Below, piece after piece: positions 27,019 to 35,908 of a stretch of DNA of 64,000 nucleotides (its first letter is position 1; every line of letters begins with the position of its first letter). The notes under the pieces were generated by a model, which was not told the origin of the DNA, searched no databases, and saw nothing but the letters and a program-made list of their open reading frames with translations. Source of the DNA: Enterococcus phoeniculicola ATCC BAA-412 (GTDB taxonomy: Bacteria; Bacillota; Bacilli; Lactobacillales; Enterococcaceae); NCBI RefSeq assembly GCF_000407505.1, contig NZ_ASWE01000003.1, forward strand, positions 248,001 to 312,000, given 5' to 3'. A program made the translations under genes and the position numbers.

Positions 27019-27056
27019 AAAAGAGTGAAAACAGCCCGCTGTTTTTGCTCTTTTTT
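27019..27056 (+). terminator. Terminator behind the rbsB remnant
   Basis: AAAGAGTGAAAACAG, CCCG loop, CTGTTTTTGCTCTTT with one mismatch, then a T-run. It is probably the old terminator of the rbs operon. Confidence 0.75.
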
Positions 27057-27271
27057 GCGTATTTATTTAATAAAGAAGATGGGGAAAACTAGGAGAGGAA
27101 TAGAAGGTTTTTTATTGGAATTAGTAGCGGATTTACGAAAAAAATGTTCCTTTTTTATCAGTTCTAAAGAACCATAACCTTTTTGGTATCGTTATTCTTA
27201 AAAGAGGTATTTAACCAATAGCAAAACACCTGTTACACTAAAATTATCAAGTGAAAAAGAGGGGAAAATTA

Positions 27272-28363
27272 ATGATAAAAGAGCATTTACGAAGTTTATT
27301 GAAAGAATTAACGCAAGTTCATGGAGGGTCAGGTCAAGAACAGCCGGTGATTCACCAAGTACTGTCTTTACTTACTCCTTATGCAGATGAGGTCAGTGTA
27401 GATCCAAAAGGAAATATTATTGCGATAAAAAGAGGAAGAGAAGAAGGTCCAAATTTGATGTTAGCCGCCCATACGGATGAAATAGGGTTAATTGTCAAAA
27501 ATATTTTGCCTAATGGATTTCTCCTTTTTGAGAAAATTGGTGGCGTTCCTGATAACTTATTGCCTGGGCGAAAGGTGCTTATTGGAAAGAATCATATTCC
27601 AGGTGTCATTGGTAACAAACCCGGTCATTTACAATCACCAGAGGAAGCAAAGCGAGTAAAATCAGCTTCAGAATGTTATGTGGATGTAGCAATGTTTTCT
27701 CGTGAAGAAGTGGAGGAAGCTGGGATTGCTATTGGAGATCAAATCATTTGGACTAGTGATTTCATGGAAATGCATAATAAGGACTACATAGCAACAAAAG
27801 CTGTAGATGATCGTATTTGCTGCTCGATTTTAATTGAGTTATTTAGAAATTTGAAGAAAGAAGATTTTGTAGGTACCTTGTACGGTGTGTTTACGGTTCA
27901 AGAAGAAGTTGGACTATTTGGTGCTGAAACAGCTGTTTTCCGTGTGCCAGCAGATTATGCGATTGCCCTAGATACAATTCCTTGTGGAGATACCCCAGAA
28001 GTTGATACAGAGGTTGAGCTACCGATTCGTTTGAATCATGGACCGGGATTGCCTATTGCCGATGGTGTGGGTATCCGTTTCTTTAGCTTTATTCATCCAG
28101 CGGTAAGACGAGTTATAGAAGAGAAGGCAGAGGACTTAGCGATTCCTCTACAAAAAGTAGCGATTGTCAGCGGAGGATACACGACAGATGGCGCTGCCCT
28201 CACTCATGCCAATGGCGGTCTGCCAGCAGGAACACTAGCTGTGCCAAGACGCTATTCTCATTCTCCAGTAGAGCTGGTTAGTCTAAATGATGCCACTTCT
28301 GTCTATAAAATTGTTGAAGCAATTGTGAAGGATAACGAGCATATTCAATTGTCATTTATTTAA
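27272..28363 (+). CDS. M42-family metallo-aminopeptidase
   Basis: 363 aa cytosolic dinuclear zinc peptidase of the glutamyl-aminopeptidase/FrvX group. Metal ligands and catalytic residues are visible in LMLAAHTDEIGL (His, Asp), TKAVDDRICC (Asp), VFTVQEEVGLFGAE (Glu-Glu), AIALDTIPCGD (Asp) and YSHSPVELV (His). The ATG at 27272 is used because AGAGGGG lies 7-13 bases before it; an upstream GTG adds seven basic residues. Family members trim N-terminal residues from peptides. Monocistronic. Confidence 0.92.
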   Translation: MIKEHLRSLLKELTQVHGGSGQEQPVIHQVLSLLTPYADEVSVDPKGNIIAIKRGREEGPNLMLAAHTDEIGLIVKNILPNGFLLFEKIGGVPDNLLPGRKVLIGKNHIPGVIGNKPGHLQSPEEAKRVKSASECYVDVAMFSREEVEEAGIAIGDQIIWTSDFMEMHNKDYIATKAVDDRICCSILIELFRNLKKEDFVGTLYGVFTVQEEVGLFGAETAVFRVPADYAIALDTIPCGDTPEVDTEVELPIRLNHGPGLPIADGVGIRFFSFIHPAVRRVIEEKAEDLAIPLQKVAIVSGGYTTDGAALTHANGGLPAGTLAVPRRYSHSPVELVSLNDATSVYKIVEAIVKDNEHIQLSFI

Positions 28364-28572
28364 GAAAAAAGTCGATTCGTTGGAGGAAAGAAGAGCGTTT
28401 CTTCATTTGATGAGAATGAGAACCAGCTAGAAATACTCCGATAATCAGTCACTGGAAAAAATGAGGCGATTGATTCCGGAGAACAACTACACATAGATGA
28501 TAAACGGACGCTAAAGTTAGGCCTCAAATTAGATAAGGGGGTCTAACTTGAGGTTCTTAATGAATGAGTGAA
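28364..28572. other. Intergenic region between convergent genes with a hairpin
   Basis: An imperfect inverted repeat (GCCTCAAATTAGAT / GTCTAACTTGAGG, 28521-28553) could act as a terminator for either side, although no clear T-run follows. Nothing else was seen. Confidence 0.4.
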
Positions 28573-29451
28573 TTACTCATTAGTATAGCTGTTTCGTGTA
28601 ACAAAAAACTCTTTTAGCGTATTGGCAATGGTTTTTGCTAATGGATTATCTTCGGTTAGATTAGAAGACAGATACACCGTTCGTTCAATTGGAAAGTCTT
28701 CAATTCGGCGAATCACAAAAGGATCACTTTCCTCATAGGACCAGGAAATTTTTGGAAAGAAGCTGACACCAAGTCCTTGATGAAGGATGGAACGTAAGGT
28801 GGCTGGGTCATCTGTGATGGAGCCGATGGTGAGCTCAATCCCCTTTCCCTGAGCAGCTAGGTCAATCGTTTTACGAAAGGCATTCTTCTTTGAAAGCATG
28901 ATAATCGGTACAGATAAAACATCAGCCAAATAAATTTTTGGTTTAGAAGCGAGTACGTGGCTTTTTGGAAGCGCTATACAAACAGGTTCTGTAAGAATAG
29001 GCACATTAATAAGTCCCGCCTTTTTTTCAGAAGTAATCGATAAGACATTTGGTTTGGTATAGTCTGGCAAAGCATCATGTTGCATGATTGTCAGCTGTAT
29101 ATCTGGATGCTTTTCTAAGAAGGTCCGAACTAAGCTAGGGATAGAGATAGAAGCCACCTCTAAATGAAGTTCAATTGAAGAAATAGTTTCTTCATTCATC
29201 AAGTGAAGTGCTTCTAGTCCATCATCAAGTGCCTGCAGGCTTTCTAAAACGTAAGGATAGAAAGTTTCTGCATAAGTCGTGAGCTCTATATTTCGACCTT
29301 GGTGGGAGAATAGAGGGACATCTAAGCTTTTTTCTAAGTTTTTCATTGCCCGACTCAATGCAGGTTGAGAAATAAATAATTCTTTGGCTGCTTGGGTAAT
29401 ATTTTTTGTTTCAACGACCTTCTTGAAATAGCGTAGATGCAGATAGTTCAT
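28573..29451 (-). CDS. mdcR: LysR-family regulator of the malonate cluster
   Basis: 292 aa. The N-terminal helix-turn-helix YFKKVVETKNITQAAKELFISQPALSRAMKNLEK (residues about 8-42) is typical of LysR proteins and is followed by a two-lobed effector domain. It is transcribed away from mdcH across a 119-bp intergenic region, the standard arrangement for a LysR activator and its target. In Klebsiella MdcR activates the mdc operon with malonate; the same role is inferred here. Confidence 0.85.
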   Translation of the reverse strand: MNYLHLRYFKKVVETKNITQAAKELFISQPALSRAMKNLEKSLDVPLFSHQGRNIELTTYAETFYPYVLESLQALDDGLEALHLMNEETISSIELHLEVASISIPSLVRTFLEKHPDIQLTIMQHDALPDYTKPNVLSITSEKKAGLINVPILTEPVCIALPKSHVLASKPKIYLADVLSVPIIMLSKKNAFRKTIDLAAQGKGIELTIGSITDDPATLRSILHQGLGVSFFPKISWSYEESDPFVIRRIEDFPIERTVYLSSNLTEDNPLAKTIANTLKEFFVTRNSYTNE

Positions 29452-29570
29452 CTGTAATTCCCTCCATTCATATCTTTTTGGTTATAGGTTTTTATTATAT
29501 CGATATTTATCATTATAGCAAACATTGGTTAAGATGGGTGTAGAAAATCACAAGTGAAAGGAGGTGCACT

Positions 29571-30476
29571 ATGAGTAGCGGATTTTTGTTTCCTGGACAG
29601 GGAAGTCAGTCGTTAGGGCTGTTAGCAGATGTTCCTAAGTTTTACATTGACAAGTGTAAAGAGGTAACGGGTATTTTATTGGAAGAGACCCCCTCTAGCT
29701 ATGAAGATACCGTATTTATTCAGCTAGCCCTTGTGGTAAAAGCCGCTTTTTATACGGATGAACTGAAGAAAAGAAAGATTTTTCCAGATATTACAGCAGG
29801 TCATTCGATTGGCGCATTTGCAGCTGCCTATGCGTGTGAAACGCTTTGCTTTGACGAGATGCTCTCTCTTGTATATAAGCGTGCGTCTTTGATGAAACAA
29901 GCCTACCCCACAGGATTTGGTATGGGAGTGATTGTAGGTCTAACACGGACAGAGGTTGAACGTGTAGTGAAAGAAACATTTGATGAAGCCCATCCAGTGT
30001 ATGTTTCCAATGAAAATTGTCCGATGCAGCAAACGATATCGGGAAGTATTGAAGCAATGAGCCGAACGTTAGAGAAAGCCAAACAATATCAAGCACAGAC
30101 AGCAAAGCTTCTAAAAGTTCCCGTCCCCTCACACTGTGTGCTTATGGATGACACGGTTAAAGCATTTGCATCATTTGTAGAGGAAGCACAGCTGTCACCA
30201 CCTAGTTGTACCTACATGAAAAACATTGACGGACGGTCGACAACGGACAAAGAAGAGATTCGACAGGATTTATTGACAAACATTGCACACCCTGTTCAAT
30301 GGAATCGGATGATGGACGTAACCAAAGAATTGGGCATGACAATAGGGATTGAGTTTCCGCCGGGGAACACGTTAACAAAACTCTATCAGGCAAAGTTTGG
30401 TGAAGAGATACGCACCATAAATCTTGCGCAGCATGGTATTGAGGATACAGTATTTCTATATGAAAAATGGAGATGA
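29571..30476 (+). CDS. mdcH: Malonyl-CoA:ACP transacylase of malonate decarboxylase
   Basis: 301 aa, FabD-like acyltransferase fold. It opens with SGFLFPGQGSQ, and the nucleophile Ser is in AGHSIGAFAAAYA (about residue 87). The His of the dyad is probably in VPVPSHCVLM. In malonate decarboxylase systems MdcH loads malonyl from malonyl-CoA onto the special acyl carrier protein to start the cycle. It is the first gene of the operon, with AAAGGAGGTG as ribosome binding site. It could be mistaken for a fatty-acid FabD, but every neighbour is an mdc gene. Confidence 0.87.
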   Translation: MSSGFLFPGQGSQSLGLLADVPKFYIDKCKEVTGILLEETPSSYEDTVFIQLALVVKAAFYTDELKKRKIFPDITAGHSIGAFAAAYACETLCFDEMLSLVYKRASLMKQAYPTGFGMGVIVGLTRTEVERVVKETFDEAHPVYVSNENCPMQQTISGSIEAMSRTLEKAKQYQAQTAKLLKVPVPSHCVLMDDTVKAFASFVEEAQLSPPSCTYMKNIDGRSTTDKEEIRQDLLTNIAHPVQWNRMMDVTKELGMTIGIEFPPGNTLTKLYQAKFGEEIRTINLAQHGIEDTVFLYEKWR

Positions 30477-30484
30477 ATTTGATA

Positions 30485-32131
30485 ATGGAAAAAGAAAAAA
30501 GAAACTGGGCCAGTAAACGCGAGAAAAAAGCAAAAACAATGGCTAAAATCAGCGAATTGATGGATGGAAAATATATCCAGACAGAGTCAATTGTTGAGGT
30601 GCTGGAACGTGTGATTACGCCAGGTGATAAAGTCGTGTTAGAAGGCGACAATCAAAAACAAGCAAGTTTTTTATCCAAAAGCTTAGAAAAAGTGAATACA
30701 GAAAAAGTGAATCATTTGCACATTATTATGTCGAGTATTTCACGTCCGGAACATCTAACCATCTTTGAAAAGGGAATTGCTGACAAAATTGACTTTTCTT
30801 ACGCAGGTGCTCAAAGTGTTCGTGTGGCACAGATGATTGAAGACGGTACGATGAAACTGGGTGATATTCATACTTACTTAGAATTATATGGTCGTTTATT
30901 TGTTGATTTGATTCCAAATGTTGTACTTGTCGCAGCAGATAAAGCAGATAAAGCAGGAAATCTCTATACTGGCTATAACACAGAAGAAACGCCAACGATT
31001 GTTGAGGCGGCTGCCTTTAAAGATGGAATTGTTATTGTTCAAGTAAATGAAGTCGTGGATAAATTACCTCGAGTAGATATACCAGGTGATTGGATTGATG
31101 TGGTTGTTCCGGCAGATGAGCCTTATCAACTAGAAGCATTATTCACGCGAGACCCTCAAAACATTACTGAGCTGCAAATTTTAATGGCAATGATGGCATT
31201 GAAAGGAATTTATGCAGAACATGAAGTGCAATCGTTAAATCACGGGATTGGATTTAATACGGCTGCTATTGAACTACTTCTTCCAACTTACGGAGAAACA
31301 TTAGGGATTAAAGGAAAAGTTGCAAAAAATTGGGTATTAAATCCTCACCCAACAATGATTCCTGCGATTGAATCAGGCTGGGTAGAAAGTATTCACAGTT
31401 TTGGTGGAGAAGTTGGTATGGAAAAATATATTGCTGCTCGTCCAGATGTGTTCTTTGTCGGAAAAGATGGCACTATGCGGAGTAATCGAGCATTGTCACA
31501 AACTGCAGGGCAATACGCGGCAGACATGTTTATCGGTTCTACCTTGCAATTAGACTATCAAGGAAATTCCTCTACCGTAACAAAAGGACGTTTATCCGGA
31601 TTTGGCGGTGCGCCAAATATGGGACATAACCCGGGAGGAAGACGACATTCAACTCCTGCTTGGCAATCATTGAGAGACGAAAGCAATCCTTTAGGAAAAG
31701 GACAAAAACTTGTTGTTCAAATGGTAGAAACCTACGGCTCAAATAAAAAACCTGTGTTTGTAGAAACATTAGATGCTATTGAAGTTCAAAAACAAGCTGG
31801 ACTAGCAAACGCCCCTGTTATGATTTACAGCGAAGATACAACACATATCGTGACAGAAGAAGGGATTGCGTATCTATTTAAAGCAAAATCAAAAGAACAA
31901 AAGCAAGCGGCAATTGCAGCGATTGGCGGAGTAACACCACTAGGAATGACCAGCACGAAAGAGTCATTGGATGAATTAAGAAGCGCAGGAATTGTCAAAT
32001 TACCAGAAGATTTAGGAATTAAACGAAGCGATGCAAAACGCTCCTTATTAGCAGCACAAACAATTGATGATTTAATCGAGTGGTCAGACGGCTTATACGA
32101 ACCACCAATGAAATTCCGTACTTGGTCATAA
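30485..32131 (+). CDS. mdcA: Malonate decarboxylase alpha subunit (acetyl-S-ACP:malonate ACP transferase)
   Basis: 548 aa from the ATG at 30485, which follows GGAG in the end of mdcH. MdcA exchanges malonate for acetate on the carrier protein. Family features include EGDNQKQASFLSKSL, KVNHLHIIMSSISRPEH, HGIGFNTAAIELLLPTYGE, KNWVLNPHPTMIPAIE, and SGFGGAPNMGHNPGGRRH, the latter being a hallmark of MdcA. The length agrees with known MdcA (about 550 aa). Transcribed between mdcH and mdcC. Confidence 0.96.
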   Translation: MEKEKRNWASKREKKAKTMAKISELMDGKYIQTESIVEVLERVITPGDKVVLEGDNQKQASFLSKSLEKVNTEKVNHLHIIMSSISRPEHLTIFEKGIADKIDFSYAGAQSVRVAQMIEDGTMKLGDIHTYLELYGRLFVDLIPNVVLVAADKADKAGNLYTGYNTEETPTIVEAAAFKDGIVIVQVNEVVDKLPRVDIPGDWIDVVVPADEPYQLEALFTRDPQNITELQILMAMMALKGIYAEHEVQSLNHGIGFNTAAIELLLPTYGETLGIKGKVAKNWVLNPHPTMIPAIESGWVESIHSFGGEVGMEKYIAARPDVFFVGKDGTMRSNRALSQTAGQYAADMFIGSTLQLDYQGNSSTVTKGRLSGFGGAPNMGHNPGGRRHSTPAWQSLRDESNPLGKGQKLVVQMVETYGSNKKPVFVETLDAIEVQKQAGLANAPVMIYSEDTTHIVTEEGIAYLFKAKSKEQKQAAIAAIGGVTPLGMTSTKESLDELRSAGIVKLPEDLGIKRSDAKRSLLAAQTIDDLIEWSDGLYEPPMKFRTWS

Positions 32132-32147
32132 AAAGGAGATAGAGAAA

Positions 32148-32447
32148 ATGGAACAATTATCATACACCTATAAAGCGACACAACCAATGAAAGATAAGGT
32201 TCATGTGGGCGTAGTTGGCTCAGGGGACTTAGAAATTTTAATGTTTCCAACAAAAAATGCTGAATCAACTGTTCAAATTTGTACAGGAAGCGATGGCTTT
32301 GAAGAGGTTTGGAAAAATGTGCTAACACGATTTTTTGATCGTTATCCTATTTTGTCAGATATTGTCATCAATGATTTTGGTGCGACACCAGGCGTTGTTT
32401 ACTTACGTTTGACGCAAGCAATGGAGGAAATTTCAGATGAAAAATAG
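32148..32447 (+). CDS. mdcC: Malonate decarboxylase acyl carrier protein (delta subunit)
   Basis: 99 aa. The attachment site lies in HVGVVGSGDLEILM, where the Ser in GSGDLE receives the 2'-(5''-phosphoribosyl)-3'-dephospho-CoA prosthetic group. The rest fits the MdcC/CitD-like fold (IVINDFGATPGVVYLRLTQA). It overlaps the next gene by 11 bp, which suggests translational coupling of carrier and decarboxylase subunits. Confidence 0.95.
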   Translation: MEQLSYTYKATQPMKDKVHVGVVGSGDLEILMFPTKNAESTVQICTGSDGFEEVWKNVLTRFFDRYPILSDIVINDFGATPGVVYLRLTQAMEEISDEK

Positions 32448-34119
32448 TTTTGTTGAATTACAAGCAAGAGAACGTGTCTATGCTTTATTAGATGAAAAAA
32501 GCGGACGTGAGCTTATCGATCCGTTTGATCAAATGATTGCGCCAAACCTGGTTGCTCAAGGAATCGTTCCAGAAAGCGACGATGGCATTATTGTTTGTCG
32601 AGGAACACTGGATAAACAAGCGGTGGTAGTCATAGCCACAGAAGGAAAATTCCAAGGTGGCGGGATTGGTGAAGTCTCTGGTGCCAAAATAATTGCTGCT
32701 TTAACTCATGTTTTAGAGGAAAACAAAAAAGGAAATGAAATTATTCCTATCCTTATTCTTGATACAGGCGGTGTTCGTCTGCAAGAAGCCAATTACGGAC
32801 TTCTTTCTATTTCTGAAATTGGAAATTTAATTGTTGCGTTGAAAAATTACGTGCCTGTGATTGGACTTGTTCCAGGACGTGTGGGTTCTTTTGGCGGGAT
32901 GTCTATCACATCGGCATTGATGAGCTATTTAATCTCTACGAAGAAGGCAAGAGTTGGTTTAAATGGTCCAGAAGTAATTGAACAAGAAGCAGGGGTGAGA
33001 GAATTTGACTCCAGTGATAAAGATCTGATTTGGAATACAATCGGTTCTCGTCAACGCCTTCAAGCACAAATTGTGGATGAAATAGTAACCGACACAGTAG
33101 AAGACATTCATCAGGCAGTAAGTGCAGCAATCAAGGAAAGAAAAGATAGTAAACGAAGCCAGCGAGCAGATTTTTACTTGTCTTTACTATCTGAATTAGA
33201 TCTTTCTAAACCTATGAACATTGAAGAGTATAATCAGGCGTTAGTAAATCATCAAGAAAAAGAAGTTGCTCTTCCAACGATTGAAGAAGCAAAAGCACCA
33301 GTTAATACGAGTGTCGGGTATCAATGGTTTCAAGCATTATCAGACTACACGCAGCCAAAATCATCTGTTCCGACCGTTTACTATGGTTCTTCCAATAAAT
33401 TTGATGAAGAAGTTGTCGTGACAAGTATTGTACCAGATGAAAAAAATCCCATGTACCGTGTAAGAAATGGAGAAGTTGGTTTAGTTGAAGGATTTCGTAT
33501 GGGACAAATTCTTGAGGCTGTCTATGAAGAAGATAAAGACAAACAAATTAAACGTCCAATTGTCGTTGTAATTGATGTGCCTAGCCAAGCTTATGGATAC
33601 AATGAAGAGCTCATAGGGATTCATGTTGCTTTGGCAAACAGTGCAGCAGCTTATGCAAAACTACGCCAAACAGGACATCCTGTTATTGGCGTGATTGCAG
33701 GAAATGCAATCTCTGGGGCCTTTTTAGCCCACGGGTTACAGTCTTCTCGATTAATTGCATTAAACAGTCAAGAAATTAGTGTTCAAGCGATGTCTAAAGA
33801 AAGTGCTGGTCGTATTACCAATCGAAGTATTGAAGAAATAGAAGCTGCTTCTAAAACTGTTCCAGCAATCGCTTATGATATTCAAAGCTTCAATAAATTG
33901 GGTGCAGTTTACACATTTTTAGAAGATGTAATAAGTCAGGAAACTACGCAAAAGAGTGTTGAAAAAGTAATTTCTGCTGTAAACAAGGCGATTAAAGATG
34001 TTCGCTCAAGCGATGACAGAATGCTAACCAATCGTTATACCAGTGATATTGCTGTAAATGGCGGACGTGTGGAAACAAACAAAGTATTTACAAAAATGAA
34101 TGAAGAATGGAATGGATAA
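32437..34119 (+). CDS. Fused malonate decarboxylase beta and gamma subunits
   Basis: 560 aa that corresponds to MdcD followed by MdcE in one chain. Residues about 1-260 are the beta carboxyltransferase-like half (EGKFQGGGIGEVSGAKIIAAL, DTGGVRLQEANYGLLSISEI, VPGRVGSFGGMSIT). A linker around 265-300 leads to the gamma half from about 300 on (GYQWFQAL, VEGFRMGQILEAVYEED, VIDVPSQAYGYNEELIGIH, GNAISGAFLAHGLQSSRLIAL). Together they decarboxylate malonyl-S-ACP to acetyl-S-ACP. In Klebsiella these are two genes. No stop codon or frameshift separates the halves here, so the fusion is real in this sequence. Confidence 0.93.
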   Translation: MKNSFVELQARERVYALLDEKSGRELIDPFDQMIAPNLVAQGIVPESDDGIIVCRGTLDKQAVVVIATEGKFQGGGIGEVSGAKIIAALTHVLEENKKGNEIIPILILDTGGVRLQEANYGLLSISEIGNLIVALKNYVPVIGLVPGRVGSFGGMSITSALMSYLISTKKARVGLNGPEVIEQEAGVREFDSSDKDLIWNTIGSRQRLQAQIVDEIVTDTVEDIHQAVSAAIKERKDSKRSQRADFYLSLLSELDLSKPMNIEEYNQALVNHQEKEVALPTIEEAKAPVNTSVGYQWFQALSDYTQPKSSVPTVYYGSSNKFDEEVVVTSIVPDEKNPMYRVRNGEVGLVEGFRMGQILEAVYEEDKDKQIKRPIVVVIDVPSQAYGYNEELIGIHVALANSAAAYAKLRQTGHPVIGVIAGNAISGAFLAHGLQSSRLIALNSQEISVQAMSKESAGRITNRSIEEIEAASKTVPAIAYDIQSFNKLGAVYTFLEDVISQETTQKSVEKVISAVNKAIKDVRSSDDRMLTNRYTSDIAVNGGRVETNKVFTKMNEEWNG

Positions 34120-34122
34120 GAA

Positions 34123-34710
34123 ATGAATGCTCATGATATTGTGCAGTTTCATATAACTGAAAACATGTCGGTGACGTGGCCAGAATGGTTTGAGAAACTA
34201 ACTCCTTTCTATGCAACTATTCGTCGGGGAAGAGCAAAAAAAGGTTATCTACCTGTAGGGCTTCGTGGGAAAGAAAGAAACCAGAGATTTGCTTTTGAAC
34301 TCCCTCTGGAAGCTGTAGATACAGTAATTCAACCATGGTCGCTTATTAAGACATCCAGTTTTCGAGAAGAAGAAATTGCCCACTATCCTGTTTATCAAGC
34401 ATATAAACAAGCAGCAGAAATTTTGCAAGGAGCAAAATGGGGTGTCAGTGGAAGCTTAGGTTTTGAGTTGGCGACAGGACGTCCAACGGTTAAGCCAACC
34501 AGTGATTTTGATTTACTCATTTATGCAAATGAACCAGCTGAATTGCCACTAGCGGCAATTCAGCAGCACCTTGCCTATTTTCAGCAGGTAGATACACAAA
34601 TAATTAGTCAAAAAGGTGGATTTTCATTAAAAGAATATCTTAAAAACCCTAGTAAAAAGCTCTTAATGAAAACTATTTCAGGTCCAGTGTTGACGGATGA
34701 ATTATGGTGA
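34123..34710 (+). CDS. mdcG: Phosphoribosyl-dephospho-CoA transferase
   Basis: 195 aa nucleotidyltransferase that attaches the prosthetic-group precursor to the Ser of MdcC. The active-site pattern is SGSLGFELATGRPTVKPTSDFDLLIYA, where GS and DFDL supply the metal ligands of the nucleotidyltransferase fold. It begins 3 bp after the fused subunit gene. A matching precursor synthase (mdcB) closes the operon. Confidence 0.93.
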   Translation: MNAHDIVQFHITENMSVTWPEWFEKLTPFYATIRRGRAKKGYLPVGLRGKERNQRFAFELPLEAVDTVIQPWSLIKTSSFREEEIAHYPVYQAYKQAAEILQGAKWGVSGSLGFELATGRPTVKPTSDFDLLIYANEPAELPLAAIQQHLAYFQQVDTQIISQKGGFSLKEYLKNPSKKLLMKTISGPVLTDELW

Positions 34711-34735
34711 AAATAAAGAAAAGTGAGAAGATGAC

Positions 34736-35851
34736 ATGTTTGAAGATAAAGAAATCAACATTAATGTAAGTGATTTTCAGAAGGTATTTGCAGTTACAGC
34801 AGTTATGATGCAGACAATCTTAACCTTTGCGTTGAGCAATGCTCATAGTGAAACAACTGCCGCCTTTATCGGTGCCTTTTATGTAGCTGTAAAATATACA
34901 GCGCCAATGTTTATTTTTGCAATTGTTTATAATATGGTGAAAACAAGTCAGCATCTAAGTTATCTAGAATTTTTAAAAGAAAAATTTTTTGAACTCGTGG
35001 TTCCTTATCTGCTATGGACAACAGTCTATTTGTTTGTATTTCCAGCAGTTCAGCAAAAAGTTCCTTATACAGATACAGCATCCTTTTTGTTGAAATATAT
35101 AACTGGAGATGCAGGTCCACATTTATGGTATACAGTAATGATGCTGCAAATTCAATTGCTTATGCCGTTTTTTGTTTGGTTAGGGTATAAAGTATTTGAA
35201 CAAAAGAAACACGTTCTTCCTGTTCTTTTATTGTCTACAGTCCTCTATGTAGCGTGGTATGTATTCTATCAAAATCAAGTATTTACAGGCGCACACAATG
35301 AAGACTGGTATTTACTTGACCGTCTTGTCCTTAGTTTTATGGTATATGGTATCTATGGCGCGGCAGCATTTCGCTATCATGAAGTACTGTACAATTTTTT
35401 AAACAAGATCCGATTTGCTTTGATTCCTATTGGGCTAGTGATTACGATGTTTGCCATTCAATCACTTTTATCAGCTTCTGGGGATGTCAGCTTTGGAAAT
35501 GCCCCTTATTTAAATACGATTCAAAGCTTGTATAGTTTATTGATTGTTCTTTCTGTATTCTTGTTTGCATCAAAAATGATTTTAAAAAATTCATCAAGTC
35601 TACCTGTTTTTAAATGGCTGTCTACGTATGCTTATCGAACCTATTTAGGAAATGTGTTTGTTTTCCAAACATTATTACTCGTGTTTAAAGATACGTGGTT
35701 AAAACTTCCTACTGGAGTGATGATTTTCGTCGCATACTTTATGACAGCAACTTGCGCCTTCTTATTGACGCATGTTCTTCATACCGCATGGGAATGGGTG
35801 AAGGGATTTATAAAATCAGAAAACGAAACAATGGAATTAGCAAAAAAATAA
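34736..35851 (+). CDS. Acyltransferase-3-like multispanning membrane protein inside the malonate operon
   Basis: 371 aa with about ten hydrophobic segments. FVLKYTAPMFIFAIVYNM-like sequence, ELVVPYLLWTTVYLFVFPA, GPHLWYTVMMLQIQLLMPFF and TYAYRTYLGNVFVFQTLL resemble the integral membrane acyltransferase-3 family (OafA/WecH/IcaC group). That family moves acyl groups onto sugars or polymers. It sits between mdcG and mdcB, the place where malonate uptake genes would be expected, and spacing (25 and 57 bp) suggests the same transcript. Whether it acts on malonyl/acetyl units, serves as a transporter, or is a hitchhiker cannot be told. Confidence 0.6.
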   Translation: MFEDKEININVSDFQKVFAVTAVMMQTILTFALSNAHSETTAAFIGAFYVAVKYTAPMFIFAIVYNMVKTSQHLSYLEFLKEKFFELVVPYLLWTTVYLFVFPAVQQKVPYTDTASFLLKYITGDAGPHLWYTVMMLQIQLLMPFFVWLGYKVFEQKKHVLPVLLLSTVLYVAWYVFYQNQVFTGAHNEDWYLLDRLVLSFMVYGIYGAAAFRYHEVLYNFLNKIRFALIPIGLVITMFAIQSLLSASGDVSFGNAPYLNTIQSLYSLLIVLSVFLFASKMILKNSSSLPVFKWLSTYAYRTYLGNVFVFQTLLLVFKDTWLKLPTGVMIFVAYFMTATCAFLLTHVLHTAWEWVKGFIKSENETMELAKK

Positions 35852-35908
35852 TGATGAGTTATTAAAACGTGTAAAAAGTTAAACGAAAATGAAGAAGGAG
35901 TTCTAAGG

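Noticed and set aside
26995-27177. 60-codon ORF after the rbsB remnant
   Set aside because: It runs through a terminator hairpin, lacks a ribosome binding site and shows no protein-like composition.
30202-30651. 149-codon antisense ORF across mdcH/mdcA, and other long reverse ORFs at 31825-32328, 55659-56081 and 29791-30132
   Set aside because: They are shadows of strongly supported mdc and ROK genes and have no start signals.
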